This document shows positions 52,703 through 62,796 of a stretch of DNA of 64,000 bases, piece by piece. Below the pieces are notes generated by a model, which worked only from the letters and a program-made list of their open reading frames with translations, did no database searches and had not been told where the DNA came from. How positions within the stretch are numbered: position 1 is the first letter of the stretch; each line of letters begins with the position of its first letter. The stretch covers positions 1 through 64,000 of the forward strand of contig NZ_CAJGZJ010000007.1 in assembly GCF_904846225.1 (NCBI RefSeq), read 5' to 3'. The DNA comes from Psychrobacter immobilis (GTDB taxonomy: Bacteria > Pseudomonadota > Gammaproteobacteria > Pseudomonadales > Moraxellaceae). Made by a program: the position numbers and the translations under genes.

Positions 52703-54391
52703 ATGTCATTAGTTTCTTCTTTAAAACACAGTATCTTTGTTCGTATTTATGCTGGACTGCTCATAGTCTGTTTGTGTGTGGCGTTGTTTGCTCAACTATT
52801 GATGGAAACAATCAATAAAGAACGCGTTCAGTCCTACCGTGAAAGTATGGCAACAGGGGCGTTTCATCTAATAAGTGAAGGCATTTCTCATCAGGACAGT
52901 GAAGAGCAGCGCAAATACTGGCTATCGGATGCCAGCAGTTTGTTTGGCGCGAAGTTTAGTATTGTACCTATTAGTAAAGTAGATTTTAATACCAGTGAAT
53001 TGCGTCGCTTTGAAAAAGGCAGTACGGTTGTCCGTTATGTCAATCAACCCACGTACGCTGATGTCTATTATCGTTTGCCAGACAATCAAAGCGTTTTAAC
53101 CGCCAGAATTTCACAAGTTACTGAACAGCAAGTACGAGCCATCGCTGTGTTTTTATTGGATGATTTGTCCTATCATATGACATTGTCTGATAAACGTGCG
53201 CGTTTGGCTCAGTTAGAAGACAAGTTCACCTTTCCATTAGAGCTAAAAGCCGTAAATACGCTAGGTTTAGATACCGATCAGATGGCGCGCTTACGCCGTG
53301 ATGAAGTCGTCATTTCATTACAAGATACCAATAGCAGCAAAAGTAACTCAGCTATCAGGGTAATCGTGCCATCTGAAATTAATGATATGGCAGTTTTGAT
53401 TGGGCCAGTGCCTTTATTTAACTGGTTCCCACTCAATCTGATTATTAGTATGATTCTTATCAGTATGTTTTTAATCAGCTTGGGCGTATATGCGCTTATT
53501 TTTCCGCTAGAGCGCAAATTGCAGTTGATTCAAGTCGGTGTCAATGAAGTTAGTAAAGGCAATCTTGATATTCAAGTTCAGGTCATTGGGCAAGATGAGA
53601 TTGCCCGTTTATCAGCAACCTTTAACGCGATGACTTCACATATCAAACGTCTGATTGAGTCTCAGCGAGAGTTGACGCGAGCAGTATCACATGAATTGCG
53701 CACACCAGTTGCTCGTATTCGTTTTGCTGTAGACATGCTTGCTGATACTGATGATGAAGATTCTCGTTTTATGCAGCGCGACTATATCGATGAAGATATT
53801 GAATCGCTTAATGGTTTGATTGATGAGATGTTGACCTATGCCAAGCTTGAAGAAGGGTCGCCAAAATTAGATTTGGAGCCAGTAAATCTTAGAGAATTAC
53901 TTGAGCAGATCGAACGTGAGACCAATGCTCTAGGAAAACCTATCAAAATCGTCACCAATCTGCCAAATGCCAAAGTAACGGCAGTTGCAGATCGACGCTA
54001 CTTGCATCGGGTGATTCAGAATCTTGCAGGTAATGCGTTACGTTATGCAGAAACGACGATTATCATTAGTGCGGGTGTCAAAAAAGGCAATGCCTTTGTG
54101 AGTGTTGAAGATGATGGTCAGGGTATTGCTGAAGCGGATCGCGAAAAAGTTTTTATTCCATTTTCACGTTTGGACGACAGTCGTACACGGGCATCAGGTG
54201 GCTATGGTCTAGGCTTGTCTATTGTGTCGCGCATTGCTTTTTGGTTCAATGGCAGTATGAAGGTAAATGAAAGCCATGAGCTTGGCGGGGCCCGATTTGT
54301 GATGACATGGCCTATCAAACCACTGACACAAATTTTTGCTGCTGATGAATTGACGCAGGAAAAAAGTGAGCGTGATTTCGACTTTAAATAA
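52703..54391 (+). CDS. bfmS: sensor histidine kinase BfmS-like
   Basis: Membrane histidine kinase of 562 residues. Two transmembrane helices (about 8-32 and 240-267) bound a ~205-residue periplasmic sensor. HAMP, then HisKA with phospho-acceptor His330 in AVSHELRTPVARIRF, and a HATPase with NLAGNALRYAE and GGYGLGLSIV follow. It resembles Acinetobacter BfmS, the partner of BfmR. The ATG at 52703 is preferred to the TTG at 52688. A small membrane-peptide gene follows 29 bp later. Confidence 0.9.
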   Translation: MSLVSSLKHSIFVRIYAGLLIVCLCVALFAQLLMETINKERVQSYRESMATGAFHLISEGISHQDSEEQRKYWLSDASSLFGAKFSIVPISKVDFNTSELRRFEKGSTVVRYVNQPTYADVYYRLPDNQSVLTARISQVTEQQVRAIAVFLLDDLSYHMTLSDKRARLAQLEDKFTFPLELKAVNTLGLDTDQMARLRRDEVVISLQDTNSSKSNSAIRVIVPSEINDMAVLIGPVPLFNWFPLNLIISMILISMFLISLGVYALIFPLERKLQLIQVGVNEVSKGNLDIQVQVIGQDEIARLSATFNAMTSHIKRLIESQRELTRAVSHELRTPVARIRFAVDMLADTDDEDSRFMQRDYIDEDIESLNGLIDEMLTYAKLEEGSPKLDLEPVNLRELLEQIERETNALGKPIKIVTNLPNAKVTAVADRRYLHRVIQNLAGNALRYAETTIIISAGVKKGNAFVSVEDDGQGIAEADREKVFIPFSRLDDSRTRASGGYGLGLSIVSRIAFWFNGSMKVNESHELGGARFVMTWPIKPLTQIFAADELTQEKSERDFDFK

Positions 54392-54420
54392 AGTAGTTTC
54401 AAACTATAGGAGGGTAGAGG

Positions 54421-54600
54421 ATGCCGTATTTATTTGGTGGTTTGGTACTTTTGAATGCCATCACGTTAGGGTATTACTTATTTTTTCAGCAGCCATCGAC
54501 GACTGAGACGTTAAAAGCTGCGAAAGACGACATCACTCAACCATTAACGTTTACCAATAGTGCCAAATATATTCCACCTATCATTGGCACTACGGATTAG
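54421..54600 (+). CDS. small single-helix membrane protein downstream of bfmS
   Basis: A 59-codon frame starts MPYLFGGLVLLNAITLGYYL and ends at TAG 54598-54600. AGGAGG lies a few bases upstream of the ATG, one of the strongest ribosome sites in the window. It has one hydrophobic helix (residues 4-22) then a polar tail with a conserved-looking AKYIPPIIG end. It lies 29 bp after bfmS on the same strand and is probably cotranscribed. I do not know its function; action on the kinase or envelope is speculation. Confidence 0.7.
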   Translation: MPYLFGGLVLLNAITLGYYLFFQQPSTTETLKAAKDDITQPLTFTNSAKYIPPIIGTTD

Positions 54601-54669
54601 TTTTTATTCACCAAAACGTTTGAAGAACGATATGTAATAATTCTTCAGTCGTTTTCTATCCATTCATTT

Positions 54670-56151
54670 TCAATCTTTTTCATCCAGTATAGCGTTATTA
54701 GCCATGGCTGGCTTTTCTTGTTCCACTGCCATGGTCGTATCTCCAGCAACCTTGGAAAGTAGGGGAATACGTACGCATACTTGTAGGCCACCGTCAGGGT
54801 GGTTGATCGCTTCTACGGTACCGTGATGTAATCTTGCGATACGGTCTACAATGGCGAGACCTAAACCACTGCCTTGTGTGGTACGCGCTGTTTCTCCCCG
54901 TTCAAACGGTTGCATAATACGCTCCAACTGATCTTCTTCAACGCCATCACCGCAGTCACGCACACATATAATCAGCTGCTCTTGCGCTTCTCTATTGACG
55001 ACGTTTTCACTAACGACATCACTATCTTCATCCTCGATCGTCTCTATAAAGGTTGGCACGACAGTCGCTGACAGATAAATGGGCGGCTGGCCGTAGCGCT
55101 TGGCATTGTTGACCAAATTGATAATGAGGCGCTTGATGGACATAGGACGTATAGGAACTACTTTGTCACACTCTGATTGGTAAACAAACGCCATTGGCGC
55201 AAACTGCACCATTATTTCATTAAAGATCGTATCTAAATTGGTGAGGCTCACTGGCTCATCGGAGCCGTCTTTCATAAATGAGATAAACTGCTCTAAAATG
55301 GCATCCATATCTTCGATATCGTAAATCAATCCTTCTCGAAAAAAGTCCTCCGGTAACATCTCGGCTGTCAAACGCATACGAGTCAAGGGAGTACGCAGAT
55401 CATGTGAGATTCCGGCAAGCATAATGGTTCGTTCTTTTTGCGCTTGATTTAGAGTGGTAAACAGACGATTGAATGCCATGTTTACCTGCCGTATCTCTGT
55501 AGGGCCTTTTTGCGTTGGCAGAGTAGTGGCATTGCCAAGACGGATATAGTTGGTTGCCGCGCGCTGTAAATACCGTAGCGGACGATTTAATTGCCGCGCT
55601 AGTAAAATAATAGTCAGCAGCGATAAAATAGGCAGGCCGATGAGAAATAACACCAATAATCCTGGGCTATATTGTGAATAATAAACCACTGGCTCACGAA
55701 TCCAAAAACTGTCGTCACGGCTGTCTTGTACCCACAGCTGCGGCGTCGGTTTGAATTTAAAATAAACCTCAACAGGCCGTCCTAACTGCGCACCAATTTC
55801 GCGTTGTAATACATCGGTAAAAACACCGACGAAGGCTTTGTCAGAAACTTTTGGAAAGTCATTAGGATTATTCACCACCACCACATGAGAATGCTGATAA
55901 ATCCATCGACGTACCTCAGGCTGATTTTGCCAGTCTTTGTTGACGCTACTCATCAGCTGTAGCTCGCTCGTTAGATAGCGGGCATGGTTTTTTAGCTCCG
56001 GTAAATATAAACTGCGCCAAAAAAATAGAATCGACAAGCTAACACTAATAAGGACAATAAAAGAGACCATCAAGGTGGTCAGCCAAGTATTAGAGTAGGA
56101 ACGTGCTAGCCAACCTTTGCGACGACGTGGCTGCGAGTTTGGTATGGTCAT
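54670..56151 (-). CDS. EnvZ-like osmosensor histidine kinase
   Basis: Membrane histidine kinase of 493 residues. Two helices (about 24-46 and 164-186) bound a periplasmic domain of ~115 residues. HAMP follows, then HisKA with His250 in MLAGISHDLRTPLTRMRL, which is the EnvZ pattern. The HATPase has NLVNNAKRYGQ and GSGLGLAIVDRIARLHHG, with an acidic insertion (EDEDSD) in between. The ATG at 56151 is preferred to 56205. No ompR lies next to it; its coding strand opposes bfmRS, so it is not part of that unit. The partner regulator must be elsewhere. Confidence 0.88.
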   Translation of the reverse strand: MTIPNSQPRRRKGWLARSYSNTWLTTLMVSFIVLISVSLSILFFWRSLYLPELKNHARYLTSELQLMSSVNKDWQNQPEVRRWIYQHSHVVVVNNPNDFPKVSDKAFVGVFTDVLQREIGAQLGRPVEVYFKFKPTPQLWVQDSRDDSFWIREPVVYYSQYSPGLLVLFLIGLPILSLLTIILLARQLNRPLRYLQRAATNYIRLGNATTLPTQKGPTEIRQVNMAFNRLFTTLNQAQKERTIMLAGISHDLRTPLTRMRLTAEMLPEDFFREGLIYDIEDMDAILEQFISFMKDGSDEPVSLTNLDTIFNEIMVQFAPMAFVYQSECDKVVPIRPMSIKRLIINLVNNAKRYGQPPIYLSATVVPTFIETIEDEDSDVVSENVVNREAQEQLIICVRDCGDGVEEDQLERIMQPFERGETARTTQGSGLGLAIVDRIARLHHGTVEAINHPDGGLQVCVRIPLLSKVAGDTTMAVEQEKPAMANNAILDEKD

Positions 56152-56406
56152 ATGAATCCAACATGTTGAGAGGTGCTTTATAAAATTTAAGGTGGTATCA
56201 ACCACTGATCTGTTTATTTCTAGTGTGAGATTTTATGATCGTGAGCAACAAAGCGACTGTTTTAATTATTTATAATAATAGGATGCTATAGAGTAGCATA
56301 ATCCATTAATAACACTGATGGCTTTAAAACGGTAACCATCTATTAAATACGTCAAATTGCGCTACCCTATATTATTCAATGATTTTAACTTAGCAATCTG
56401 TCATGG

Positions 56407-56570
56407 TATAGAGATCTACAGTTGATAATGAATAAAATAGATACACCGCACTATACAGCGTGACTGGTACAAATTTTGCTTGCTTGCTTGCTTGCTGTGC
56501 CTACGCCGACAGAGGCTACAAAAAATGTATTCCAGCCCTGCTGTATCTCTTTTATATTTACCTAGCTATA
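56407..56570. repeat. TATAGTC-family element, copy 4, with GCTT tandem run
   Basis: The core GTGCCTACGCCGACAGAGGCT matches the family. It includes a run of about 4.5 GCTT units (from about 56477), longer than in the other copies. Ends are TATAGAGAT and TAGCTATA. Confidence 0.6.
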
Positions 56571-56667
56571 CAAGGCAGATGAAAAACAGGGACTATTATT
56601 AATTGTGTTTTACATCGACTGGCATTTAAGCTATTGTTAATAAATAATTAAATAAGCACAGTTTATG

Positions 56668-56696
56668 TTTTCAATAAATTAAGACTGTGATATAAT
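56668..56696 (+). promoter_or_regulatory. candidate sigma70 promoter of rpsP operon
   Basis: A perfect TATAAT (56691-56696) is preceded by TGA, giving an extended -10. A weak -35 (TTTTCA) lies 17 bp upstream. It lies 40 bp before the rpsP ATG. Confidence 0.6.
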
Positions 56697-56735
56697 TATG
56701 CCCTTTTTGGTATACCTGCGAAAGAGAGAATTCAC

Positions 56736-57005
56736 ATGGTTGTTATTCGTTTAGCACGGGGCGGTGCCAAGAAACGCCCATTTTATCAAGTAGTTGTTGC
56801 TGATCAACGCCGCGCGCGTGACGGTCGCTATATTGAAAACATCGGCTTTTTTAACCCACTCGCTAAAGAGTCTGAAGAAGCAGTACGCCTAAACATGGAA
56901 GCGTACAATGCGTGGATCGTAAAAGGTGCACAACCTTCAGATCGCGTTGCTTCATTAGTAAAAGCTTACAACAAGTCTGCCACTCAAACTGAAGCAACTG
57001 CTTAA
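56736..57005 (+). CDS. rpsP: 30S ribosomal protein S16
   Basis: Small-subunit protein of 89 residues starting [23 protein letters not shown], the canonical S16 N-terminus, with the usual IGFFNP patch. It is first gene of the conserved rpsP-rimM-trmD-rplS operon. Confidence 0.98.
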   Translation: MVVIRLARGGAKKRPFYQVVVADQRRARDGRYIENIGFFNPLAKESEEAVRLNMEAYNAWIVKGAQPSDRVASLVKAYNKSATQTEATA

Positions 57006-57174
57006 GTTTTTGTTGCTATTACTGAGCTGCTGATAGCACGATTATGGGCATCACTCAGTAGACTTTAGAACACATAGCGTAACTGGTCTAACCAGGGTAC
57101 GCCATTAACTGTTTATCGCTTTTGACTCAACTGTTTTTACAGTTGCTGTTTTAATCATTGCTAGGTTAGCCGTT

Positions 57175-57708
57175 ATGTCATCTGCTCCAAACGCTAGTGC
57201 CCTTACGAAAATTGGTCAGCTTAAGAAGCCTTACGGCATCAAAGGCTGGATTTGGGTATTTAGTGATATGGATGAGCGTACGGCGATATTCGATATGAAG
57301 TCATGGTGGATGAAAACCGCTACTGGCATGAAACCTTTAACTGTTAAAGCTTGGCGTGAGCAAGGAACAGGAATCGTGGCTCAATTCGAGCAGATTCCTG
57401 ATCGTAATGTTGCTGAGACTATGAATGGTGTTACCATTTGGGTCGAACAAGACGTTTTGCCTGAGACAGCAGAAGACGAATATTATTGGTCGGATTTGGT
57501 CAGCTTGCGCGTTATCAACGAGCAAGATGAATATCTAGGCAATATCACTGAAATGTTTGAAACCGGTGCCCATGACATCATGCGTGTAACGGCAAATTCA
57601 GACAGTTTGGATAATGAAGAACGCCTGATTCCATGGCATAAGCAAACTGTAATAAAGGTCGATATGACCGATAAGACGGTGCTTGTAGCATGGCAAAGTG
57701 ATTATTGA
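57175..57708 (+). CDS. rimM: ribosome maturation factor RimM
   Basis: 16S maturation factor of 177 residues binding S19 in the 30S head. The N-terminal barrel has IGQLKKPYGIKGWIWVFSD, and the C-terminal PRC barrel starts EYYWSDLVSLRVIN and includes GAHDIMRV. It is second in the operon. Confidence 0.96.
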   Translation: MSSAPNASALTKIGQLKKPYGIKGWIWVFSDMDERTAIFDMKSWWMKTATGMKPLTVKAWREQGTGIVAQFEQIPDRNVAETMNGVTIWVEQDVLPETAEDEYYWSDLVSLRVINEQDEYLGNITEMFETGAHDIMRVTANSDSLDNEERLIPWHKQTVIKVDMTDKTVLVAWQSDY

Positions 57709-57785
57709 TATCGATTCTGACTTTTTAGTCAGACATTATTAGTACTTACACCGATTGTTTTAGCCTAAATGCAAGTAGACATCAG

Positions 57786-58550
57786 ATGTATTTTGCCGTA
57801 ATTAGTATTTTTCCTGAGATGTTTGCCACCATTCGTGAGTTTGGAATCACGGGTCGGGCAGTGACTCAAGAGCAAGTTACGATTGAATGCATTAATCCAC
57901 GTGATTATACCACTGATAACTATCGCCGTATTGATGAACGTCCTTATGGGGGCGGTCCTGGAATGGTGATGATGGCTGAGCCATTGTCGAAAGCTATCGA
58001 GGATGCACGCTTGCGTGCCAATCAACATGGTTGCCGTGTCGATAGCGAGCATTGTCCGGTGATTTATATGTCGCCACAAGGACAAACACTCAGCGAAAGT
58101 AGTGTGGTCAGCATGACTGAGTATGACGGCATGATTTTATTATGTGGTCGTTATGAAGGTATTGATGAGCGCCTATTGTCGCAGTATGTCGACATAGAAG
58201 TATCATTGGGTGATTATGTATTGACTGGTGGTGAGTTGCCAGCAATGGTGCTAATGGATAGTGTGATACGTCGTCTACCTGGTGTTATGGGGGATGATAA
58301 GTCGGCTGAGCAAGATTCATTCGTTGATGGATTGCTTGACTGTCCACATTATACGAAACCTCATGAGTTTGCTGGTATGGCAGTACCTGATGTGTTACTT
58401 TCAGGTCACCATGCCAATATCGCTAAGTGGCGCTTTACTCAGCAAGTCAGTCGTACGCAAGCGCGTCGTCCAGACTTATGGCAAGCGTTTAGCCCAACGG
58501 TCACGCAAGCGAAGTGGTTAAAAGCATTAGCAAAAGCAGAGAAAAAGTAG
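57786..58550 (+). CDS. trmD: tRNA (guanine(37)-N(1))-methyltransferase
   Basis: SPOUT methyltransferase that makes m1G37 in tRNA (254 residues). The trefoil-knot SAM site is [14 protein letters not shown] followed by [25 protein letters not shown] and the C-terminal HHANIAKWR are also diagnostic. It is third in the operon. Confidence 0.97.
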   Translation: MYFAVISIFPEMFATIREFGITGRAVTQEQVTIECINPRDYTTDNYRRIDERPYGGGPGMVMMAEPLSKAIEDARLRANQHGCRVDSEHCPVIYMSPQGQTLSESSVVSMTEYDGMILLCGRYEGIDERLLSQYVDIEVSLGDYVLTGGELPAMVLMDSVIRRLPGVMGDDKSAEQDSFVDGLLDCPHYTKPHEFAGMAVPDVLLSGHHANIAKWRFTQQVSRTQARRPDLWQAFSPTVTQAKWLKALAKAEKK

Positions 58551-58754
58551 GTTTTTAAAATCTGACTTTATCATTGTTAAATTGGTAAACAGTTAAGAAA
58601 TAAAATTTTGAGCAATAACAAAACGAGTCATAGCATAATGGCCGTTGGTTATAACCCATTTACGTTGTGTCTCATTATAAAGAGATGCGATTAATTATTA
58701 CAAACAGGTGATATGCGTCAAGCCTCTATTATCTAATGTGAGGAGATAACTCTC

Positions 58755-59174
58755 ATGAGCAACAAGCATCCATTGGTTCAGGTCATCGAAAACGCTCAAT
58801 TGCTTGAACGCCCAAGTTTTGCACCCGGCGATACCGTTGTGGTCCAAGTAAAAGTACGTGAAGGCGAGCGTGAGCGTTTACAGGCTTTTGAAGGCATTGT
58901 AATCGCTAAGCGTAACCGCGGTTTAAACTCAGCGTTTACTGTCCGTAAAATTTCAAGCGGCGTCGGTGTTGAGCGTGCATTCCAATTGCATTCACCAATC
59001 ATTGATAGCATTGAAGTGAAACGCCGCGGTGCTGTTCGCCGTGCGAAACTGTACTACTTACGTGAGCGCTCTGGTAAATCAGCCCGTATCCGCGAAAAGC
59101 TTCCTGCTCGTTCAGCTCAGAAAAAAACTGACGCTGGCGTACCTAAAGCAGCTGACACTGCACCTGGTATTTAA
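58755..59174 (+). CDS. rplS: 50S ribosomal protein L19
   Basis: Large-subunit protein at the 30S interface (139 residues). It has [30 protein letters not shown] and [15 protein letters not shown] as expected. The ~25-residue C-terminal extension ([17 protein letters not shown] end) exceeds the usual ~115-residue length. GAGGAG lies upstream of the ATG. Last gene of the operon. Confidence 0.97.
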   Translation: MSNKHPLVQVIENAQLLERPSFAPGDTVVVQVKVREGERERLQAFEGIVIAKRNRGLNSAFTVRKISSGVGVERAFQLHSPIIDSIEVKRRGAVRRAKLYYLRERSGKSARIREKLPARSAQKKTDAGVPKAADTAPGI

Positions 59175-59291
59175 GCAAAAGCTTGCCTTTGTTAGTTGAT
59201 CGTATGGTACGGTTAGCTGAGAATGCGATAGTAGATACAAGCCCTTATTCATAGGTTTATTTATAAATAAGCGGGCCATACCAAAAAAGAC

Positions 59292-59329
59292 AAAACCCCA
59301 GTCTATGCGAAAGCTAGATTGGGGTTTTT
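59292..59329 (+). terminator. terminator of the rpsP-rplS operon
   Basis: A stem of AAAACCCCAGTCTA with TAGATTGGGGTTTT has one G-U wobble on the plus strand and a T run. Confidence 0.88.
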
Positions 59330-59361
59330 GTATGTCAGCTTCTACATTTAAAGTTTAGATA

Positions 59362-59505
59362 TATAGTCGGTGAAAAGTTAACTCAATACACCAATAGTCA
59401 TATACTACTGGTATAAATTTTCCTCGCCTGCTGTACCATTACAGACAGAGGCTTTGAAAAATTCATTCCAGCAGTACTGTAGCGCTTCTACTGTTTTTTG
59501 ACTAT
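59362..59505. repeat. TATAGTC-family element, copy 5
   Basis: Begins TATAGTCGGTGAAAA and ends TTTTTTGACTAT. The core has ACTGGTATAAATTTTCCT, ACAGACAGAGGCT and CAGCAGTACTGTAGCGC. Best preserved copy together with copy 3. Confidence 0.7.
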
Positions 59506-59516
59506 CAATGTCTAAT

Positions 59517-60074
59517 TTAGTCAGCAAAGTTATCTACGCGGCTACTTTGGTCTTTTGACTTACTGTATTTGCGTAGTCGGATATATATGGTCTTAGTGAC
59601 AGTGGCGATAACTTTTTCTTGATCATCGACGATATTGGCTTCGTATTCACGAAACACTGCGTCACCATCTTTGGCCAGCTCTTGAATCGTAACAATCTCA
59701 GAGTTAGGAATTTTCATGCGAGTGGTGACTTTACTAGTGCCAGGTGCGATAAATTCGATATGTGAGCTTTTATCCCATACCACATAACTGCTGCCCAATT
59801 GGTGCATGAGCATCAGCATATAAAAGGGGTCGACCATTGAGTATAAGCTGCCACCAAACTGTGTACCGACGATATTTTTATTTAAACTGTTCAGTCCCAT
59901 GCTCACCACGCACAACCCTTGATCAAGGTTAATATGATCAATTTTGATACCAGCGCCAACATAAGGTGCATAAGTATTAATACGCAGCTTAATTAAATGA
60001 GGCGTCAGCAACGGCATGATGTTTTTTTTAGCTTTGCGTTTTAGGGTCTCAAAGTTGATGGGTAGTAAACTCAT
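59517..60074 (-). CDS. DUF4442-type hotdog-fold protein (thioesterase-like)
   Basis: Protein of 185 residues resembling the DUF4442/YiiD-C hotdog fold. A basic N-terminal helix precedes VGTQFGGSLYSMVDPFYMLML, the central hotdog helix, and then the beta-sheet with HIEFIAPGTSKVTTRM. The catalytic residue is not clear. Substrate is unknown; an acyl-CoA is possible. It is convergent with rplS and monocistronic. Confidence 0.8.
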   Translation of the reverse strand: MSLLPINFETLKRKAKKNIMPLLTPHLIKLRINTYAPYVGAGIKIDHINLDQGLCVVSMGLNSLNKNIVGTQFGGSLYSMVDPFYMLMLMHQLGSSYVVWDKSSHIEFIAPGTSKVTTRMKIPNSEIVTIQELAKDGDAVFREYEANIVDDQEKVIATVTKTIYIRLRKYSKSKDQSSRVDNFAD

Positions 60075-60564
60075 ACATTAATCCTATTATCTTGCTTCTT
60101 CATTTTTATGTTTGCCGATTGAAATGCGTTCATATAGTAAGCATTAAAGAATGACTGATAAGAAAAGTACTCATCATAATTAAAAACTATGAGCTGCGCC
60201 AGCCTTACAAAGAGTTGAGCATCCATAAAATAATAGCAATCTCAGAAGTGCTTGAGCTAAATGACTGAGCGACTGTCATGCTAATGGTTATGAACCAATC
60301 AGCGCCATGAATGGACACAATCTATGAATGCTGTCTGTTATTAATACCATAATAACTTATCAATATCTCATATTCTAATATTACTTTTTCGAAATAAGAG
60401 CCAATCGAGTTTCTTAATATCAGTCGCTTTCGAGTTGCATACATAAAAAGTCATTATGATGGTAATATTTTTGGTTGTTGCCAAACGGTTTATTGGCTTG
60501 CAAAATCACTGATGTCACCCCATTAATAGTGATATTACTTATGTCTTTAAGAGCAAAAAATTCT
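60075..60564. other. intergenic region upstream of uvrC
   Basis: About 490 bp between divergent genes. A+T-rich, no recognised element or ORF. Promoters for both flanking genes presumably lie here. Confidence 0.4.
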
Positions 60565-62409
60565 ATGGTCAATGTCTTAACATCGAGCCCCATCGACGAT
60601 AAAAAAGCCCGACTTAAACACTTGATTCAACGCCTGCCAAATTTGCCAGGGGTCTATAAGATGTTGGGTAAAAATGGCGATATTCTGTATGTTGGTAAAG
60701 CTAAGTCGCTAAAGAGCCGAGTAAACAGCTATTTTGCAAAGACTATTGACCATCCGAAAACACGGGCGCTGGTGGCGCGAATTCATAATATCGAGACCAT
60801 TATTACGCGTAGTGAAACAGAAGCGCTCCTGCTCGAGCAAAACCTGATTAAAGAGCACCGTCCGCCTTACAACGTGCTATTGCGCGATGATAAATCATAC
60901 CTTTATGTGTTCATTTCAGCAGATAAGCCTTATCCTAGATTGGCTTATGGACGCGGTAAAGGCAATCATCAAAAAGGTCGGTTTTTTGGTCCTTTTCCCT
61001 CTGCCCATGCTGCTAAAGAAACGCTAGTGTTGATGCAAAAAATGTTTCAAATGCGTCAATGTACCAATACTTTTTTTAAACAACGCAAGCGTCCTTGTCT
61101 TGAGTATCAGATTAAGCGTTGCCGTGCGCCTTGTGTGGGCTTGGTATCAGCCGATGAATACGCAGAAGATGTCAATAATACCATTCGCTTTTTGAAAGGT
61201 GATTCTAGCGATATTCATAGTGCTCTGATTGAAAAAATGGAAGGTGCGGCTGAAGAATTAGACTTTGAAAAAGCCGTCTTTTATCGGGATCAGCTGTCCA
61301 TGCTACGCGAAGTACAAGCCAAACAAGCTGTCTATACCGTACAAGGTGAGGCTGATGTGATTGCTATTGCAAGTCAGGCAGGTATGACCTGTGTCAATGT
61401 GTTGACCGTGCGCGGCGGCCGTGTGTTAGGTGGTAAAAATTATTTCCCTGATGTCGATAGTAGCGAACCGCTCGCAGATAATTTATCGGCCTTTATTACG
61501 TCATTTTATTTTCAGGTGACCGATGATTTGCCTGCAGAGATTATGTTAAGTCATGAGCTGCCTGATCAAAATGCTGTTAGTGAAGCGTTGGCAACGCATT
61601 TTGGTAGCAAGGTAGTCATTAAGACTAGCGTGCGCGAACATCGTGCTGAATGGCTGGATTTAGCAAAATTGAACACCAATAATGCCCTAAAAACCAAGCT
61701 AGGTGATTATCTAGAATTGCATGCACGCTTCGGCGCGCTAAAAGATGTGTTGTCCAATGTCACCGACCGAACCATTGATCGGGTTGAGTGTTTTGATATC
61801 TCCCATACGATGGGTGAGGCGACCATCGGCAGTTGCGTGGTTTTTGACCAAGGTGGCTCACGTCGACGTGACTATCGCCAATATGCGATTCATGATATTC
61901 AAGGTGGCGATGATTATGCGGCGATGAAGCAAGTATTGACGCGTCGTTATAAAAAACAGCCACTGCCTGATTTATTGCTTATTGATGGCGGTAAAGGTCA
62001 GCTTGGCATCGCCAAAGAAGTGCTAATAGAATTAGGTATCCTTGGTGATACTTTGCTCATCAGTGTGGCAAAAGGCGAAGGACGTAAAGCGGGTCTTGAA
62101 GTATTGCACTTTATCGATCATGAGCCACTTGATTTGCCCATGGATAGTAAGGCTTTGCATCTATTGATGCACATTCGTGACGAGGCGCATCGTTTTGCCA
62201 TTACTGCCCACCGCAAAAAACGCGATAAGCGCCGTTCGTCATCGGTACTAGAAGTGATTCCGGGACTGGGTGAAAAACGCAGACGTGATCTACTCAATCA
62301 CTTTGGTGGTATGCAGCAGTTGCTTGGTGCCTCGCAACAAGAGCTGGCAGGCGTGCAAGGCATTGGCCCAATGCTGGCGAAGACGGTTTATAAAGTGCTT
62401 CATGAGTAG
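60565..62409 (+). CDS. uvrC: excinuclease ABC subunit C
   Basis: Nucleotide-excision repair nuclease making both incisions with UvrB (614 residues). The GIY-YIG domain starts [20 protein letters not shown]; a CxnC patch with [11 protein letters not shown] follows. Then come a UVR motif ([17 protein letters not shown]), the RNase H-like nuclease domain ([20 protein letters not shown]) and C-terminal helix-hairpin-helix ([13 protein letters not shown]). In-frame starts exist at 60475, 60541 and 60565; I prefer 60565, with AAGAG upstream, but 60541 cannot be excluded. Confidence 0.95.
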   Translation: MVNVLTSSPIDDKKARLKHLIQRLPNLPGVYKMLGKNGDILYVGKAKSLKSRVNSYFAKTIDHPKTRALVARIHNIETIITRSETEALLLEQNLIKEHRPPYNVLLRDDKSYLYVFISADKPYPRLAYGRGKGNHQKGRFFGPFPSAHAAKETLVLMQKMFQMRQCTNTFFKQRKRPCLEYQIKRCRAPCVGLVSADEYAEDVNNTIRFLKGDSSDIHSALIEKMEGAAEELDFEKAVFYRDQLSMLREVQAKQAVYTVQGEADVIAIASQAGMTCVNVLTVRGGRVLGGKNYFPDVDSSEPLADNLSAFITSFYFQVTDDLPAEIMLSHELPDQNAVSEALATHFGSKVVIKTSVREHRAEWLDLAKLNTNNALKTKLGDYLELHARFGALKDVLSNVTDRTIDRVECFDISHTMGEATIGSCVVFDQGGSRRRDYRQYAIHDIQGGDDYAAMKQVLTRRYKKQPLPDLLLIDGGKGQLGIAKEVLIELGILGDTLLISVAKGEGRKAGLEVLHFIDHEPLDLPMDSKALHLLMHIRDEAHRFAITAHRKKRDKRRSSSVLEVIPGLGEKRRRDLLNHFGGMQQLLGASQQELAGVQGIGPMLAKTVYKVLHE

Positions 62410-62433
62410 GCGGGATGATGCTGTGCCTTGTTT

Positions 62434-62793
62434 CTAAGAGACAAGATATGTGATAGGAAGTGTCACATTGGACCTGACAAATTTGTTGTCTTTAGTTGCG
62501 GCTTTGAATGTCATTTGACGAGCTTGCCTCATGGCGTGTCGGTCTATAGATTTATAACCGGATGATTTTTTAATATTAATACTGTCAACGGTACCATGTT
62601 TATCAATAGACAAGAGCAGTATGACCATGTAGCTTTCTTTGGAAGGTACTCTCCTTAAAATTTGGTTTGGCAAATTGAAACTGACTGATTGCAAAATCTC
62701 AGGCGCTCTAATGACAGGCTCTGTGTGAGGTAAACTTTGGCAGCCTGTCATAAATGCGAAGAGAAATATCAGTGGTATGTATTTCATTGTCAT
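62434..62793 (-). CDS. lipoprotein with TonB C-terminal-like domain
   Basis: A 119-residue protein with a signal peptide and lipobox MTGC (Cys18). The rest resembles the TonB C-terminal domain: VILLLSIDKHGTVDSINIKKSSGYKSIDRHAMRQARQMTF with a closing VTLPITYLV strand. It lacks the long Pro-rich spacer of TonB. A second ATG two codons in (62787) is possible. It lies 3 bp below the folA stop on the same strand, so it is likely cotranscribed. The role is unknown. Confidence 0.75.
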   Translation of the reverse strand: MTMKYIPLIFLFAFMTGCQSLPHTEPVIRAPEILQSVSFNLPNQILRRVPSKESYMVILLLSIDKHGTVDSINIKKSSGYKSIDRHAMRQARQMTFKAATKDNKFVRSNVTLPITYLVS

Positions 62794-62796
62794 TTT

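Larger units (their letters stand above)
56152..56735. other. intergenic region between EnvZ-like gene and rpsP
   Basis: About 580 bp divergent promoter region. It holds a TATAGTC-family repeat (56407-56570) and the rpsP promoter (56668-56696). No gene was seen. Confidence 0.5.
59175..59516. other. intergenic region after rplS
   Basis: About 340 bp holding the rplS terminator and copy 5 of the TATAGTC-family repeat. Nothing else was recognised. Confidence 0.5.

Noticed and set aside
54621..54645. GAAGAA/TTCTTC inverted repeat after the small membrane gene
   Set aside because: Weak A-T stem with a long loop and no clean T run; not called as a terminator.
56477..56497. GCTT run considered as a CRISPR-like or phase-variation tract in a gene
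   Set aside because: It is outside any reading frame and belongs to a dispersed intergenic repeat; there are no spacers.
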